This document shows, one piece after another, positions 44,399 to 50,631 of a DNA stretch of 64,000 nucleotides (positions are counted from its first letter, which is position 1; the number at the start of each line of letters is the position of its first letter). This stretch comes from Enterococcus_E cecorum_C (GTDB lineage Bacteria; Bacillota; Bacilli; Lactobacillales; Enterococcaceae): the NCBI RefSeq assembly GCF_052119425.1, contig NZ_JBQKFH010000007.1:11020-75019 (forward strand), read 5' to 3'. The notes under the pieces are model-generated. The model ran no database searches and was not told the origin of the DNA. It saw nothing but the letters and a program-made list of their open reading frames with translations. The translations under genes and the position numbers were made by a program.

Positions 44399-44632
44399 AT
44401 GAAAAATTATCAAATTTTAACAACAAAACAAATGGAGAAAGTTGCAGGAGGGTATACTAGTAAACAATGTCTAAAAGATATTGGCAAAAGTGTGCTTACA
44501 GGAATTGGCGCAGGTGCAACATTCGGCTTAGCTACTGGCGGATGGACTGCAGCACCTGGAGCATTTGTCGGTGCTCACGTTGGAACTATTGCTGGAAGTT
44601 TAATCTGCATTGGCGGTATGTTAGGAAACTAA
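44399..44632 (+). CDS. Two-peptide bacteriocin, first peptide
   Basis: A 77-aa precursor with leader MKNYQILTTKQMEKVAGG and a mature part of 59 residues (YTSKQCLKDIGKSVLTGIGA at its start), Gly/Ala-rich, with GxxxG motifs (GIGAGATFG, GAFVGAHVG) that in class IIb bacteriocins join the helices of two partners. Two Cys are near both ends. The ATG has no clear ribosome site, as for the peptide at 43350. The partner gene follows 24 bp later. Confidence 0.82.
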   Translation: MKNYQILTTKQMEKVAGGYTSKQCLKDIGKSVLTGIGAGATFGLATGGWTAAPGAFVGAHVGTIAGSLICIGGMLGN

Positions 44633-44656
44633 TAAAACGAAGGGGAGATAATAAAT

Positions 44657-44845
44657 ATGAATCAAATCAAAAGTACCAAGTTGAGTAATATGGAATTACA
44701 ACAAATTATTGGTGGAAAGATTAACTGGGGTTATGTGGCCGGTTATGCAGCAGGTTCATTTACACTAGGATTATTTGGAGGACTTCCTGGTGCACTAATT
44801 TCCGGAGCATGTGGAATTGGTATAGGTATAATAGACGAACTATGA
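44657..44845 (+). CDS. Two-peptide bacteriocin, second peptide
   Basis: A 62-aa precursor behind a strong AAGGGGAG site: 20-residue leader ending QQIIGG and 42-residue mature part starting KINWGYVAGYAAG, with GxxxG motifs (GYVAGYAAG, GGLPGALISG) and one Cys. With the preceding peptide it forms a plausible class IIb pair. The following gene overlaps its stop. Confidence 0.82.
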   Translation: MNQIKSTKLSNMELQQIIGGKINWGYVAGYAAGSFTLGLFGGLPGALISGACGIGIGIIDEL

Positions 44846-44991
44846 TTATGAATGTTATATATAAAGAATTATTTATCGCTCTAATTTATTTAGTTTCTCT
44901 TTTATCTACCTGCTATTTTATAAAAGATAAAAAAAAGAGAAAAATAACTATAGCGACTTTAACAATGATATATTTGATGAGATTTATATAG
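44842..44991 (+). CDS. Small membrane protein, probable immunity protein
   Basis: A 49-aa protein starting at an ATG that overlaps the stop of the second peptide (ATGA); a later ATG at 44848 is possible. One long hydrophobic helix (about 8-24), a Lys-rich loop (KDKKKRK) and a second short hydrophobic end. Position right after a class IIb pair suggests immunity. No family recognised. Confidence 0.5.
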   Translation: MIMNVIYKELFIALIYLVSLLSTCYFIKDKKKRKITIATLTMIYLMRFI

Positions 44992-45150
44992 ACTAATTCT
45001 TTGATATAATCTAGAAATTAGAAATAATTAGCTTTAACAATATCAATATTTACTTCTTTTTCGATGAAAATTTAACATTGAATTAAGTCACTTAGGTAAA
45101 TCAATTGATATAATCCCCATAACTGTAAAAATTAATTGGAGTAGTTTAAG

Positions 45151-45369
45151 ATGAAATTCTTATTTGGTTTATTATATTTAATGTTTGCCATCGTTGTTTT
45201 AGTACAGATGATAAGAACAGAAAAAAAGTTTCAATATAAGCCTTTAATTGTATGTCTTTATTATGTATTTTGCACTATAATTACAGTATTTGTAGCAGAA
45301 AAATATTATGTCTTTGGATTGATGGGATTTCTAGTTATTTACGGATTAAATAAAATAAAAATTAGATAG
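45151..45369 (+). CDS. Small membrane protein of the bacteriocin locus
   Basis: A 72-aa protein with hydrophobic helices at about 3-20, 31-48 and 52-66 and a basic end. TTGGAG lies 9 bases before the ATG; a TATAAT-like word (about 45109) stands upstream. Not recognised; a further immunity candidate by context. Confidence 0.5.
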   Translation: MKFLFGLLYLMFAIVVLVQMIRTEKKFQYKPLIVCLYYVFCTIITVFVAEKYYVFGLMGFLVIYGLNKIKIR

Positions 45370-45496
45370 CTGAGAATTGTTGGCTTGCTATTGATATTGT
45401 CAAACTAAGAAAAAAATAAAACAGTATGTAAGAGCTGCTAAACATAGTAGCTCTTACATATAAGAAAAGAGGAATCATATTGGAAAGAATAAAAAA

Positions 45497-46096
45497 GTGT
45501 CTTTATTAATTATATTAACTGTTTTTTGTAGTTTTATGAGCTTCGAAACATATTTTGATTTAAATGCAAAAGAATTAGCAAATCAACAGTTCAAATGGCT
45601 AATCATTGATAGTATATTTGCAATTTTATTATTTATACTAACCTATCTTATTTATAAAAAAACAAAACATTCAGAACTGGAGGTTACACTTAAAAATAAA
45701 ATAGTTATCACCATTGGATTTACATTTTTAGCACTATTAATTAACCATTCTTATGGACTATTAATCGATACCACACCAAACCAAGAATTGATAAACGATG
45801 CAATGGCTAAAGTACCTATTTTAGTAGCTTTTCAGACGCGATTATTTGCTCCTATTACAGAAGAAATTATTTGGCGTGGTATTTTTATGAATTTATTTTT
45901 TACACAAAATACTCCGTTAGCTAAATTCATGCGCGTGTTTTTATCTGGTCTTCTATTTGGTTTTGTGCATACATATAGTTTTGGAATAGAGTTATTACTA
46001 TACAGTATTATGGGATGGGTATTAGCGAGCGTTTATCACTTTACTAAAGATATTCGTTGTCCAATCATTGTCCATTTAGCTTTAAATAACATTTAA
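45497..46096 (+). CDS. CPBP-family intramembrane metalloprotease
   Basis: A 199-aa membrane protein of the Abi/CAAX (CPBP) family with five to six hydrophobic segments. The three motifs are present: APITEEIIWRGIF (Glu-Glu and Arg, about 116-128), FGFVHTY (His, about 156) and HLALNN (about 194). In bacteriocin loci such proteins (PncP, SkkI) give immunity. The GTG start lacks a good site; an in-frame ATT at 45479 sits 6 bases after GAGG and would add six residues. Confidence 0.85.
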   Translation: MSLLIILTVFCSFMSFETYFDLNAKELANQQFKWLIIDSIFAILLFILTYLIYKKTKHSELEVTLKNKIVITIGFTFLALLINHSYGLLIDTTPNQELINDAMAKVPILVAFQTRLFAPITEEIIWRGIFMNLFFTQNTPLAKFMRVFLSGLLFGFVHTYSFGIELLLYSIMGWVLASVYHFTKDIRCPIIVHLALNNI

Positions 46097-46145
46097 TCAT
46101 GAACTTAAGGTAAAATTTTTTTGAAATTACGTGGAGAAACGAAAA

Positions 46146-46340
46146 ATGAATATTAAAATAGACTGTAAATATATAATAAAAGATTTTTTAGTGAATGTAG
46201 TGGCATTTATTATTTTGTCTCCAATAATTAAGTTTCATTCATTTTCTAGTCTATTGCTTGATTTTCTTATATGGACAATCAACTGGTATGCTATGTCAAT
46301 TCTCATTTTTGGTAAACTAAAAAAATATAAAGGAGAATAG
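46146..46340 (+). CDS. Small membrane protein
   Basis: A 64-aa protein with two hydrophobic segments (about 14-31 and 38-55) between basic ends. GTGGAG lies about 10 bases before the ATG. Not recognised; candidate immunity or accessory protein of the bacteriocin locus. Confidence 0.5.
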   Translation: MNIKIDCKYIIKDFLVNVVAFIILSPIIKFHSFSSLLLDFLIWTINWYAMSILIFGKLKKYKGE

Positions 46341-46384
46341 TAACAAAAATTAGATACTTAGGCACTATGCAAGCATGATGCGAC

Positions 46385-46640
46385 TTCTCTTTAGTACCTG
46401 CAAGTGTAGTGAACCGCAAGCCGACAGCAATAATATCTAGGGGAGAAAGCATGTAGCAAAGTCAACAAGCCTACGAACAGAAATGGAATACAAGTCTAAA
46501 TGGTGGATGAGATTGCTTAATATATCGAAGTCTTAAAGGTAAACGTAAAGCCAACATGGGTTAAGTGATGAAAGAATTGTATCTTTACTTGAGAGTTCTA
46601 GGTAGCACGAATTATTTGATGTGTGTTTCCATTAGTTACA
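46385..46640 (+). mobile_element. Possible 5' fragment of a group II intron, copy 2
   Basis: Shares with 43850-44105 the phrases GCAAGCCGACAGCA, GAGAAAGCATGTAGCAAAG, AAATGGTGGATGAGATTGCT, TCGAAGTCTTAAAGGTAAA and GAAAGAATTGTATCTT, with roughly 75-80% identity. No reverse transcriptase frame. Fills most of the 46341-46677 gene gap. Confidence 0.4.
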
Positions 46641-46677
46641 AATGTTTAATGAGTTTTAAAAAGAAAGGGGAGTTAGG

Positions 46678-46869
46678 ATGAATATTCGCAAATATTTACT
46701 AGAAATGATTTTGTTTATAAGTAGCCTAGGTCATTTTATTTTATCGATATTAAATGATCTGAATATCTTTCATGCGCCAAACTGGTTGCTTTCCATTCCT
46801 GTAGCTTATATAGCTTCGGTTTTGTTTTTTGTTTTACTTGTCTATAAGGAAAGTACAGGGCATGATTGA
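46678..46869 (+). CDS. Small membrane protein
   Basis: A 63-aa protein with two hydrophobic helices (about 7-26 and 37-56). AAAGGGGAG precedes the ATG at a good distance, so translation is likely. Not recognised. First of a run of five or six tiny membrane-protein genes to 48049. Confidence 0.55.
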   Translation: MNIRKYLLEMILFISSLGHFILSILNDLNIFHAPNWLLSIPVAYIASVLFFVLLVYKESTGHD

Positions 46870-46902
46870 GAATTAAGAATAGGAAGTGGAGGATGTCAAA
46901 TA

Positions 46903-47088
46903 ATGAATGGAAAAAATTTAGTAAATATATTGCTATTGGTAAATATATTTCTTCATCCAATTTTTATTGGGTATAGTTTATTAGTGAATCATCCAATCAG
47001 CAAAAGTTACTTATTGTTTACATTTTTAACTACTTCATCTTGTTTGCTGATTTATTTTATACTTCACAAAGAAAGGAAGCGTGATTAA
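46903..47088 (+). CDS. Small membrane protein
   Basis: A 61-aa protein with hydrophobic helices at about 6-25 and 34-52 and a basic tail HKERKRD. GGAGG lies 11 bases before the ATG. Similar in shape, not clearly in sequence, to its neighbours. Function unknown; immunity is the likely context role. Confidence 0.55.
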   Translation: MNGKNLVNILLLVNIFLHPIFIGYSLLVNHPISKSYLLFTFLTTSSCLLIYFILHKERKRD

Positions 47089-47090
47089 AT

Positions 47091-47219
47091 TTGGAATATT
47101 TGTTTAATAATGTCATGAAACTTAATTGGGATTTTAAGAAACCTAGTACTTATTTGAAAGTTTTTGTTTTCTTTTTCATAGCATCATTTATTTTTCAATT
47201 CATAAAAGAGCATCTCTAA
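47091..47219 (+). CDS. Very small membrane protein
   Basis: A 42-aa frame starting with TTG behind AGGAAG, ending in a single hydrophobic helix (about 21-37) and FIKEHL. It begins MEYLFNNVMKLNWDFKKP. The start codon is weak, and an in-frame ATG (47115) would leave 34 residues. Not recognised. Confidence 0.4.
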   Translation: MEYLFNNVMKLNWDFKKPSTYLKVFVFFFIASFIFQFIKEHL

Positions 47220-47289
47220 AGAATTGTTTTTATAGCAGGAAATCTGATTTATTATCTGTGTAAAAGGATATCTTCCAGGTAAAATAGAC

Positions 47290-47360
47290 CATCCAGGAAT
47301 GATTTTGGGCCATTCAGGAAGGTTTGAACACGGATCGTCAAAAATATGTCATAATCGTGT
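47290..47360 (+). promoter_or_regulatory. Regulated promoter in the small-protein cluster
   Basis: CCATCCAGGAATGATTTT and CCATTCAGGAAGGTTT, 21 bp apart (47290 and 47311), match the repeats at 40708. A -10 candidate CATAAT follows at about 47350, further away than at the pheromone promoter. It would place the genes from 47395 under the bacteriocin regulator. Confidence 0.6.
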
Positions 47361-47394
47361 TAGCAAGAAGCGAAATTTTTAGGAGGAATGGATA

Positions 47395-47592
47395 ATGATT
47401 CATCGATGGTCACACCAAAAGAAAAGAGCGAGCAAAGTTGACCGCTATTTATTTGTTTATAGTTTACTAACTGTGTTATTCATCTCTAAAACATTTGTCT
47501 ACAATGATATGATTTTGATAGATAAAGTGATGCTACTATTGATCCCTATCCTTATCTTCTATGGGATTATTTTATTTGTTAAGGAAGGATAA
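47395..47592 (+). CDS. Small membrane protein under the bacteriocin regulator
   Basis: A 65-aa protein: basic N-terminus (SHQKKRASKVDR), hydrophobic helices at about 18-33 and 45-62. A strong AGGAGG lies 7 bases before the ATG, and the paired repeats stand just upstream. Probable immunity protein; family not recognised. Confidence 0.6.
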   Translation: MIHRWSHQKKRASKVDRYLFVYSLLTVLFISKTFVYNDMILIDKVMLLLIPILIFYGIILFVKEG

Positions 47593-47691
47593 AAGCCGCT
47601 GTTTATAAATGTTGGGTATTCATGGCACAGGTGAATTTAACAGATGAACCTTTTGAAAAAATAGTGATAAATAATAAAGAGGAGAATGAAT

Positions 47692-47850
47692 ATGAACAAA
47701 CCAAACAAAATTTCATTAAAAACTTTTTTCTTTGAATCAGATCAGAATCCAAAATTATGGGAGACTTTTACAACAATTGTACTTTGTGCAGCAGGGTTAT
47801 ACCTTCTAGGTGAAGCGATTGGGAAAGCAGTTTATTTTATGTTACATTAA
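47692..47850 (+). CDS. Very small membrane protein
   Basis: A 52-aa protein with a hydrophilic N-terminus (KTFFFESDQNPKLWE) and one hydrophobic helix (about 29-47). AAGAGGAG lies before the ATG. An overlapping 37-aa frame from 47622 (MAQVNLTDEPFEK) has no good ribosome site. Not recognised. Confidence 0.5.
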   Translation: MNKPNKISLKTFFFESDQNPKLWETFTTIVLCAAGLYLLGEAIGKAVYFMLH

Positions 47851-47884
47851 TGAATAACATGGTGTTTACAAGGAGAAAGATGGA

Positions 47885-48049
47885 ATGTTCAAGAATATAA
47901 AAGAAAAACCAATGAAATATTATGGACTTGTGGCTGTGGGAGTGCTTATTTTCATATTGTTTTTAGCCATTTATCCAACGCTTTTTGCGACGATTTACGA
48001 AAGTGGGAAAGATTTTGGTAGGAATTTAGCCCAAGCTTTGTTATCATAA
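47885..48049 (+). CDS. Very small membrane protein, duplicated downstream
   Basis: A 54-aa protein with a basic start (MFKNIKEKP) and a hydrophobic helix (about 14-34), ending ALLS. AAGGAG lies before the ATG. Most of the gene, without its start, is repeated at 49554-49686 as part of a 317-bp direct repeat. Function unknown. Confidence 0.55.
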   Translation: MFKNIKEKPMKYYGLVAVGVLIFILFLAIYPTLFATIYESGKDFGRNLAQALLS

Positions 48050-48229
48050 TACAACTTACCAATCAGTCATTTGTGCTAATGGCTGATTTTTTATCGTCTC
48101 TCAATAATCTATCGTATAGAGTAGAGAGGACTGTAAATTCTTTGACAGTTGCAAGTTCCAAAAACCGCTGTAAACCTTGCGCACCAAAGGATAGATGGAT
48201 TCACTTCGCCTAAAAAAGTGTTGTATGTG
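47913..48229. repeat. 317-bp direct repeat, left copy
   Basis: Pairs without gaps with 49550-49866 (constant offset 1637), with only a handful of mismatches. It contains most of the 54-aa gene, its terminator-like TCATTTGTGCTAATGGCTGA hairpin and the 5' part of dispersed repeat copy D. The two copies bracket the RNA-repeat/PBECR4 module. Confidence 0.85.
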
Positions 48230-48361
48230 AAACAGAATGACTATTTGAAAAGTATGCGCATGTTTAAAAGATAAAAATAAATGAACAAGCCTTCCAAAAT
48301 TTGGGAGGTTTTTTCACGCTTTTGAGGATTTTCTGCGTATTTAATCAGTAGAGGGAAAAAG
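48092..48361. repeat. Dispersed repeat, copy D (complete form)
   Basis: From TCTCAATAATCTATCGTATAG through TTCTTTGACAGTTGCAAG, CTTGCGCACCAAAGGATAG, CACTTCGCCTAAAAAAGTG (a small hairpin), GTATGCGCATGTTTAAAAG and the CCTTCCAAAATTTGGGAGG terminator to GCGTATTTAATCAGTAGAGG. Confidence 0.75.
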
Positions 48362-48501
48362 CAAAACAATTGAGGCAAGAAAAACTAGATGGGCGAATTG
48401 TTAAAGCACATAATATTCAAGCCAAATATATTGAAAACATCCAGACACGTATTGCTAGCACAAGAATCTCAATGAAATATAAAATCGAAACAATGGTATA
48501 A
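48362..48501 (+). pseudogene. Unrecognised coding remnant after repeat copy D
   Basis: A frame without start, ending at TAA 48499-48501, reads KQLRQEKLDGRIVKAHNIQA and ends SMKYKIETMV. It abuts the repeat just as the Rpn remnant at 40430 abuts copy C. Family not recognised. Confidence 0.3.
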
Positions 48502-48613
48502 AAATTTGTTCGTATAAAGGAAGCTAAAATTATTTTGTCGTAGAAGTTAATATATAAGGGTTGAAATGAACAAACCAACAAAAAGTTTACGCTGTCCGAC
48601 GTATGTTTATATA

Positions 48614-48642
48614 TTGTATTTTAAAGCTAATTGTGGTATCAT
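48614..48642 (+). promoter_or_regulatory. Promoter of the tandem-repeat RNA
   Basis: TTGTAT (48614-48619), 17-bp spacer and TATCAT (48637-48642) with extended TG. Transcription would start near 48649, about 35 bases before the first repeat. Confidence 0.6.
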
Positions 48643-48648
48643 GAACAT

Positions 48649-48832
48649 GGATGTAGGAGCTATATCTCAATGACAGGCATTGTAAAAACTCGATAGTAAT
48701 ATTGAACTTTGGATCAATAGTTGGCGAGCAACGGAAAAACTCGATAGTAATATTGGACTTTGGGCCAATAGTTGGCGAGCAACGGAAAAACCTGATTATT
48801 CTGTTTTTGAGAGCCTTTATGGCTCTTTTTTT
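48649..48832 (+). ncRNA. Putative antitoxin-like RNA with two 51-nt tandem repeats
   Basis: Two units of exactly 51 nt (48684-48734 and 48735-48785) differ at three positions, and a third partial unit starts at 48786. Each unit opens AAAAACTCGATAG, forms a stem TATTGR-N8-YCAATA and a stem GTTG-GCGAG-CAAC. The first stem is A-T at its top in unit 1 and G-C in unit 2, a compensatory change. The loop GCGAG can pair with CTCG at the unit's start, making a pseudoknot. A terminator follows at 48808. This is the build of type III antitoxin RNAs. Confidence 0.65.
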
Positions 48833-48833
48833 C
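48808..48833 (+). terminator. Terminator between repeat RNA and toxin-like gene
   Basis: AGAGCC pairs with GGCTCT around TTTAT, followed by seven T. In type III systems such a leaky terminator sets the RNA to mRNA ratio. Confidence 0.8.
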
Positions 48834-48851
48834 TATAAATTTGGAGAATAC

Positions 48852-49412
48852 ATGATTAATCAAAAACAATTCAATATTATAAAAGAAGCTTTTCTAATCT
48901 ATGAAAGAGACTTTAACGATTATGAATTTACATATACATATAGACATAGAAAATCTAACAAATTATTAAAGTTAAGGATATCTTTTACTGCAAAAAATTT
49001 TATGCATTTATGTGGAGTAACCTATAAAACAAGAGCTACGCAATTCTATCGTGCACTTAAAAATAATCGGATATCTTTAAAGGATATTTATCCTAAAAAC
49101 GATGGATCTACCAACCAAAAGCTAGGAGTAATTTCTCTAATGCATTTATTAACTTCTCCTGGTGTTAGGATTTGTGATAAAGGCTCTTTTTACAATCTTC
49201 AATTTAATAAAGCAATTCGTTCCGGTAAATTGATTATTGCTCTAACTTGCGTTGAAACTCCAAATAATTATCAACCACAATCACTGTTAGCATTAAATAC
49301 TTCCAATCAAAAAAGACAATCTAAAGCTTTCAGTCATTCACATGAAGTCATTAAAATTAGTAAAGTAAAAATAAATTCAGAAAACGAACCACTCATTATA
49401 TTTGAAAAATAG
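48852..49412 (+). CDS. Putative PBECR4-type nuclease, toxin-like partner of the repeat RNA
   Basis: A 186-aa soluble protein. It shows YTYRHRKSNKLLKL, then ISFTAKNFMHLCGV (about 42-55), RATQFYRALKNN, PKNDGSTNQKLGVISLMHLL (about 82-101) and KLIIALTCVE. From memory this fits the PBECR4 family (phage barnase/EndoU/colicin E5/D/RelE-like nuclease 4), presumed RNases. TTGGAG lies 6 bases before ATG 48852. The frame stays open upstream through the repeats only because 51 is divisible by 3; the terminator between argues against a longer protein. Ends at its own strong terminator. Confidence 0.7.
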   Translation: MINQKQFNIIKEAFLIYERDFNDYEFTYTYRHRKSNKLLKLRISFTAKNFMHLCGVTYKTRATQFYRALKNNRISLKDIYPKNDGSTNQKLGVISLMHLLTSPGVRICDKGSFYNLQFNKAIRSGKLIIALTCVETPNNYQPQSLLALNTSNQKRQSKAFSHSHEVIKISKVKINSENEPLIIFEK

Positions 49413-49414
49413 TA

Positions 49415-49462
49415 AAAAGCATTATAGTCAACTGATAGCCATTGACTATAATGCTTTTTTGT
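49415..49462 (+). terminator. Terminator after the toxin-like gene
   Basis: AAAGCATTATAGTCAA pairs perfectly with TTGACTATAATGCTTT, followed by T's. Immediately after, GTGTGCCAAGTATGGT repeats the opening of the intron-like element at 43810. Confidence 0.9.
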
Positions 49463-49549
49463 GTGCCAAGTATGGTTCAATGAGAGAGTGGGGCATAAGA
49501 ACTCACCCTACTCTATTACTTTAATCAGAGTGAAATAATTTTTTTCAAT

Positions 49550-49866
49550 TGAAATATTATGGACTTGTGGCTGTGGGAGTGCTTATTTTCATATTGTTTT
49601 TAGCCATTTATCCAACGCTTTTTGCGACGATTTACGAAAGTGGGAAAGATTTTGGTAGGAATTTAGCCCAAGCTTTGTTATCATAATACAACTTACCAAT
49701 CAGTCATTTGTGCTAATGGCTGATTTTTTATCGTTTCTCAATAATCTATCGTATAGAGTGGAGAGGACTGTAAATTCTTTGACAGTTGCAAGTTCCAAAA
49801 ATCGCTGTAAACCTTGCACACCAACGGATAGGTGGATTCACTTCGCCTAAAAAAGTGTTGTATGTG
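49550..49866. repeat. 317-bp direct repeat, right copy
   Basis: Copy of 47913-48229. It holds a start-less remnant of the 54-aa membrane protein (49554-49686) and dispersed repeat copy E (49731-49866), which lacks its 3' half. It fills most of the 49413-49939 gap. Confidence 0.85.
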
Positions 49867-49939
49867 GTAATCAAAAATGAGATAAAAATAGCGGATAATC
49901 ACGAATATAATCGTTTCAATTATCCGCAAGTTATTCTTT

Positions 49940-50326
49940 TTAAACCCCTAATTTTTCAATCAAAGCATCAGATAGGGTTTTTGAAAAATTAACATTTGCT
50001 TTAATCGCCCGTACATTTAACCAATGAGGGATTTTGACAGTTTTTTTATCAAGTTTAGTTTCTTTTAAGTAATCAGCTAAATCAACACTAATTAATGTTT
50101 TAAATTGGGTATTTTCATCAATTTTAATCTCATTTATATTTGTTGGTTGAGGTAAAGGAATTTCATTTTCAATTAAGTCTGCCAACATCATTCCTAAAGC
50201 GTCTGAAGCATTATCGATTCCTTCTTCTATTGTTGTTCCTTGGGTTACTGCGCCCTCAATATCAGGAAAATAGATTCCATAGCCAACAGGATCTTGTTCA
50301 AAAACTGCAGAGTATACTTTAATCAT
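49940..50326 (-). CDS. hicB: HicB antitoxin (second HicAB module)
   Basis: A 128-aa antitoxin: N-terminal part YSAVFEQDPVGYGIYFPDIE, then ASDALGMMLADLIENEIPLP, typical of HicB; C-terminal DNA-binding part VKIPHWLNVRAIKANVNFSK. The start at 50326 follows GGAGG by 8 bases. Not close to the HicB at 39967 except in family motifs, so the two modules were gained separately. Confidence 0.9.
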   Translation of the reverse strand: MIKVYSAVFEQDPVGYGIYFPDIEGAVTQGTTIEEGIDNASDALGMMLADLIENEIPLPQPTNINEIKIDENTQFKTLISVDLADYLKETKLDKKTVKIPHWLNVRAIKANVNFSKTLSDALIEKLGV

Positions 50327-50366
50327 CACATTTTCCTCCATTTATTTATTTGTGTAAGACAGCGGA

Positions 50367-50552
50367 CTAATTTTCCACTGCCTTACGTACTGTTTTCTCT
50401 ACTATCCGGGAGAGTTCTTTGCCGTGACTAGGAAGGATTACAGGTCTTACATTTGCTTTTTCAAATTTTCTATGCGAGCCTTTCCCACCTTTTACCTCAA
50501 CAAATCCTGCCGTGATAAGTAGCTGAACAGCTTCTCTAACTGTCATTGGCAT
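50367..50552 (-). CDS. hicA: HicA toxin (second HicAB module)
   Basis: A 61-aa mRNA-cleaving toxin with AVQLLITAGFVEVKGGKGSH (catalytic His in KGSHRKFEK) and RPVILPSHGKELSRIVEKTV. GGAGGTG precedes ATG 50552 by 9 bases. The gene lies before hicB on the minus strand, the normal order. Confidence 0.9.
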   Translation of the reverse strand: MPMTVREAVQLLITAGFVEVKGGKGSHRKFEKANVRPVILPSHGKELSRIVEKTVRKAVEN

Positions 50553-50578
50553 ATAAAATACCACCTCCAGTTAAATTA

Positions 50579-50607
50579 ATTATAGTACGTACAGGGCGTG
50601 TTGTAAA
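50579..50607 (-). promoter_or_regulatory. Promoter of the second HicAB module
   Basis: On the minus strand TTTACA (50607-50602), 17-bp spacer and TATAAT (50584-50579). The palindrome GTACGTAC sits in the spacer and may be the HicB operator. Confidence 0.75.
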
Positions 50608-50631
50608 TAAAAAGAGATAAGTGATAAAAAA

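Noticed and set aside
48684..48785. CRISPR array
   Set aside because: The two units are directly joined with no spacers, the repeat is too long, and no cas genes are present.
48702..48851. N-terminal extension of the PBECR4-like protein through the tandem repeats (repeated IVGEQRKN phrase)
   Set aside because: The frame is open only because the 51-nt unit is a multiple of 3. An intrinsic terminator and a good ribosome site with ATG at 48852 lie between, and differences between the units fit RNA pairing better than protein conservation.
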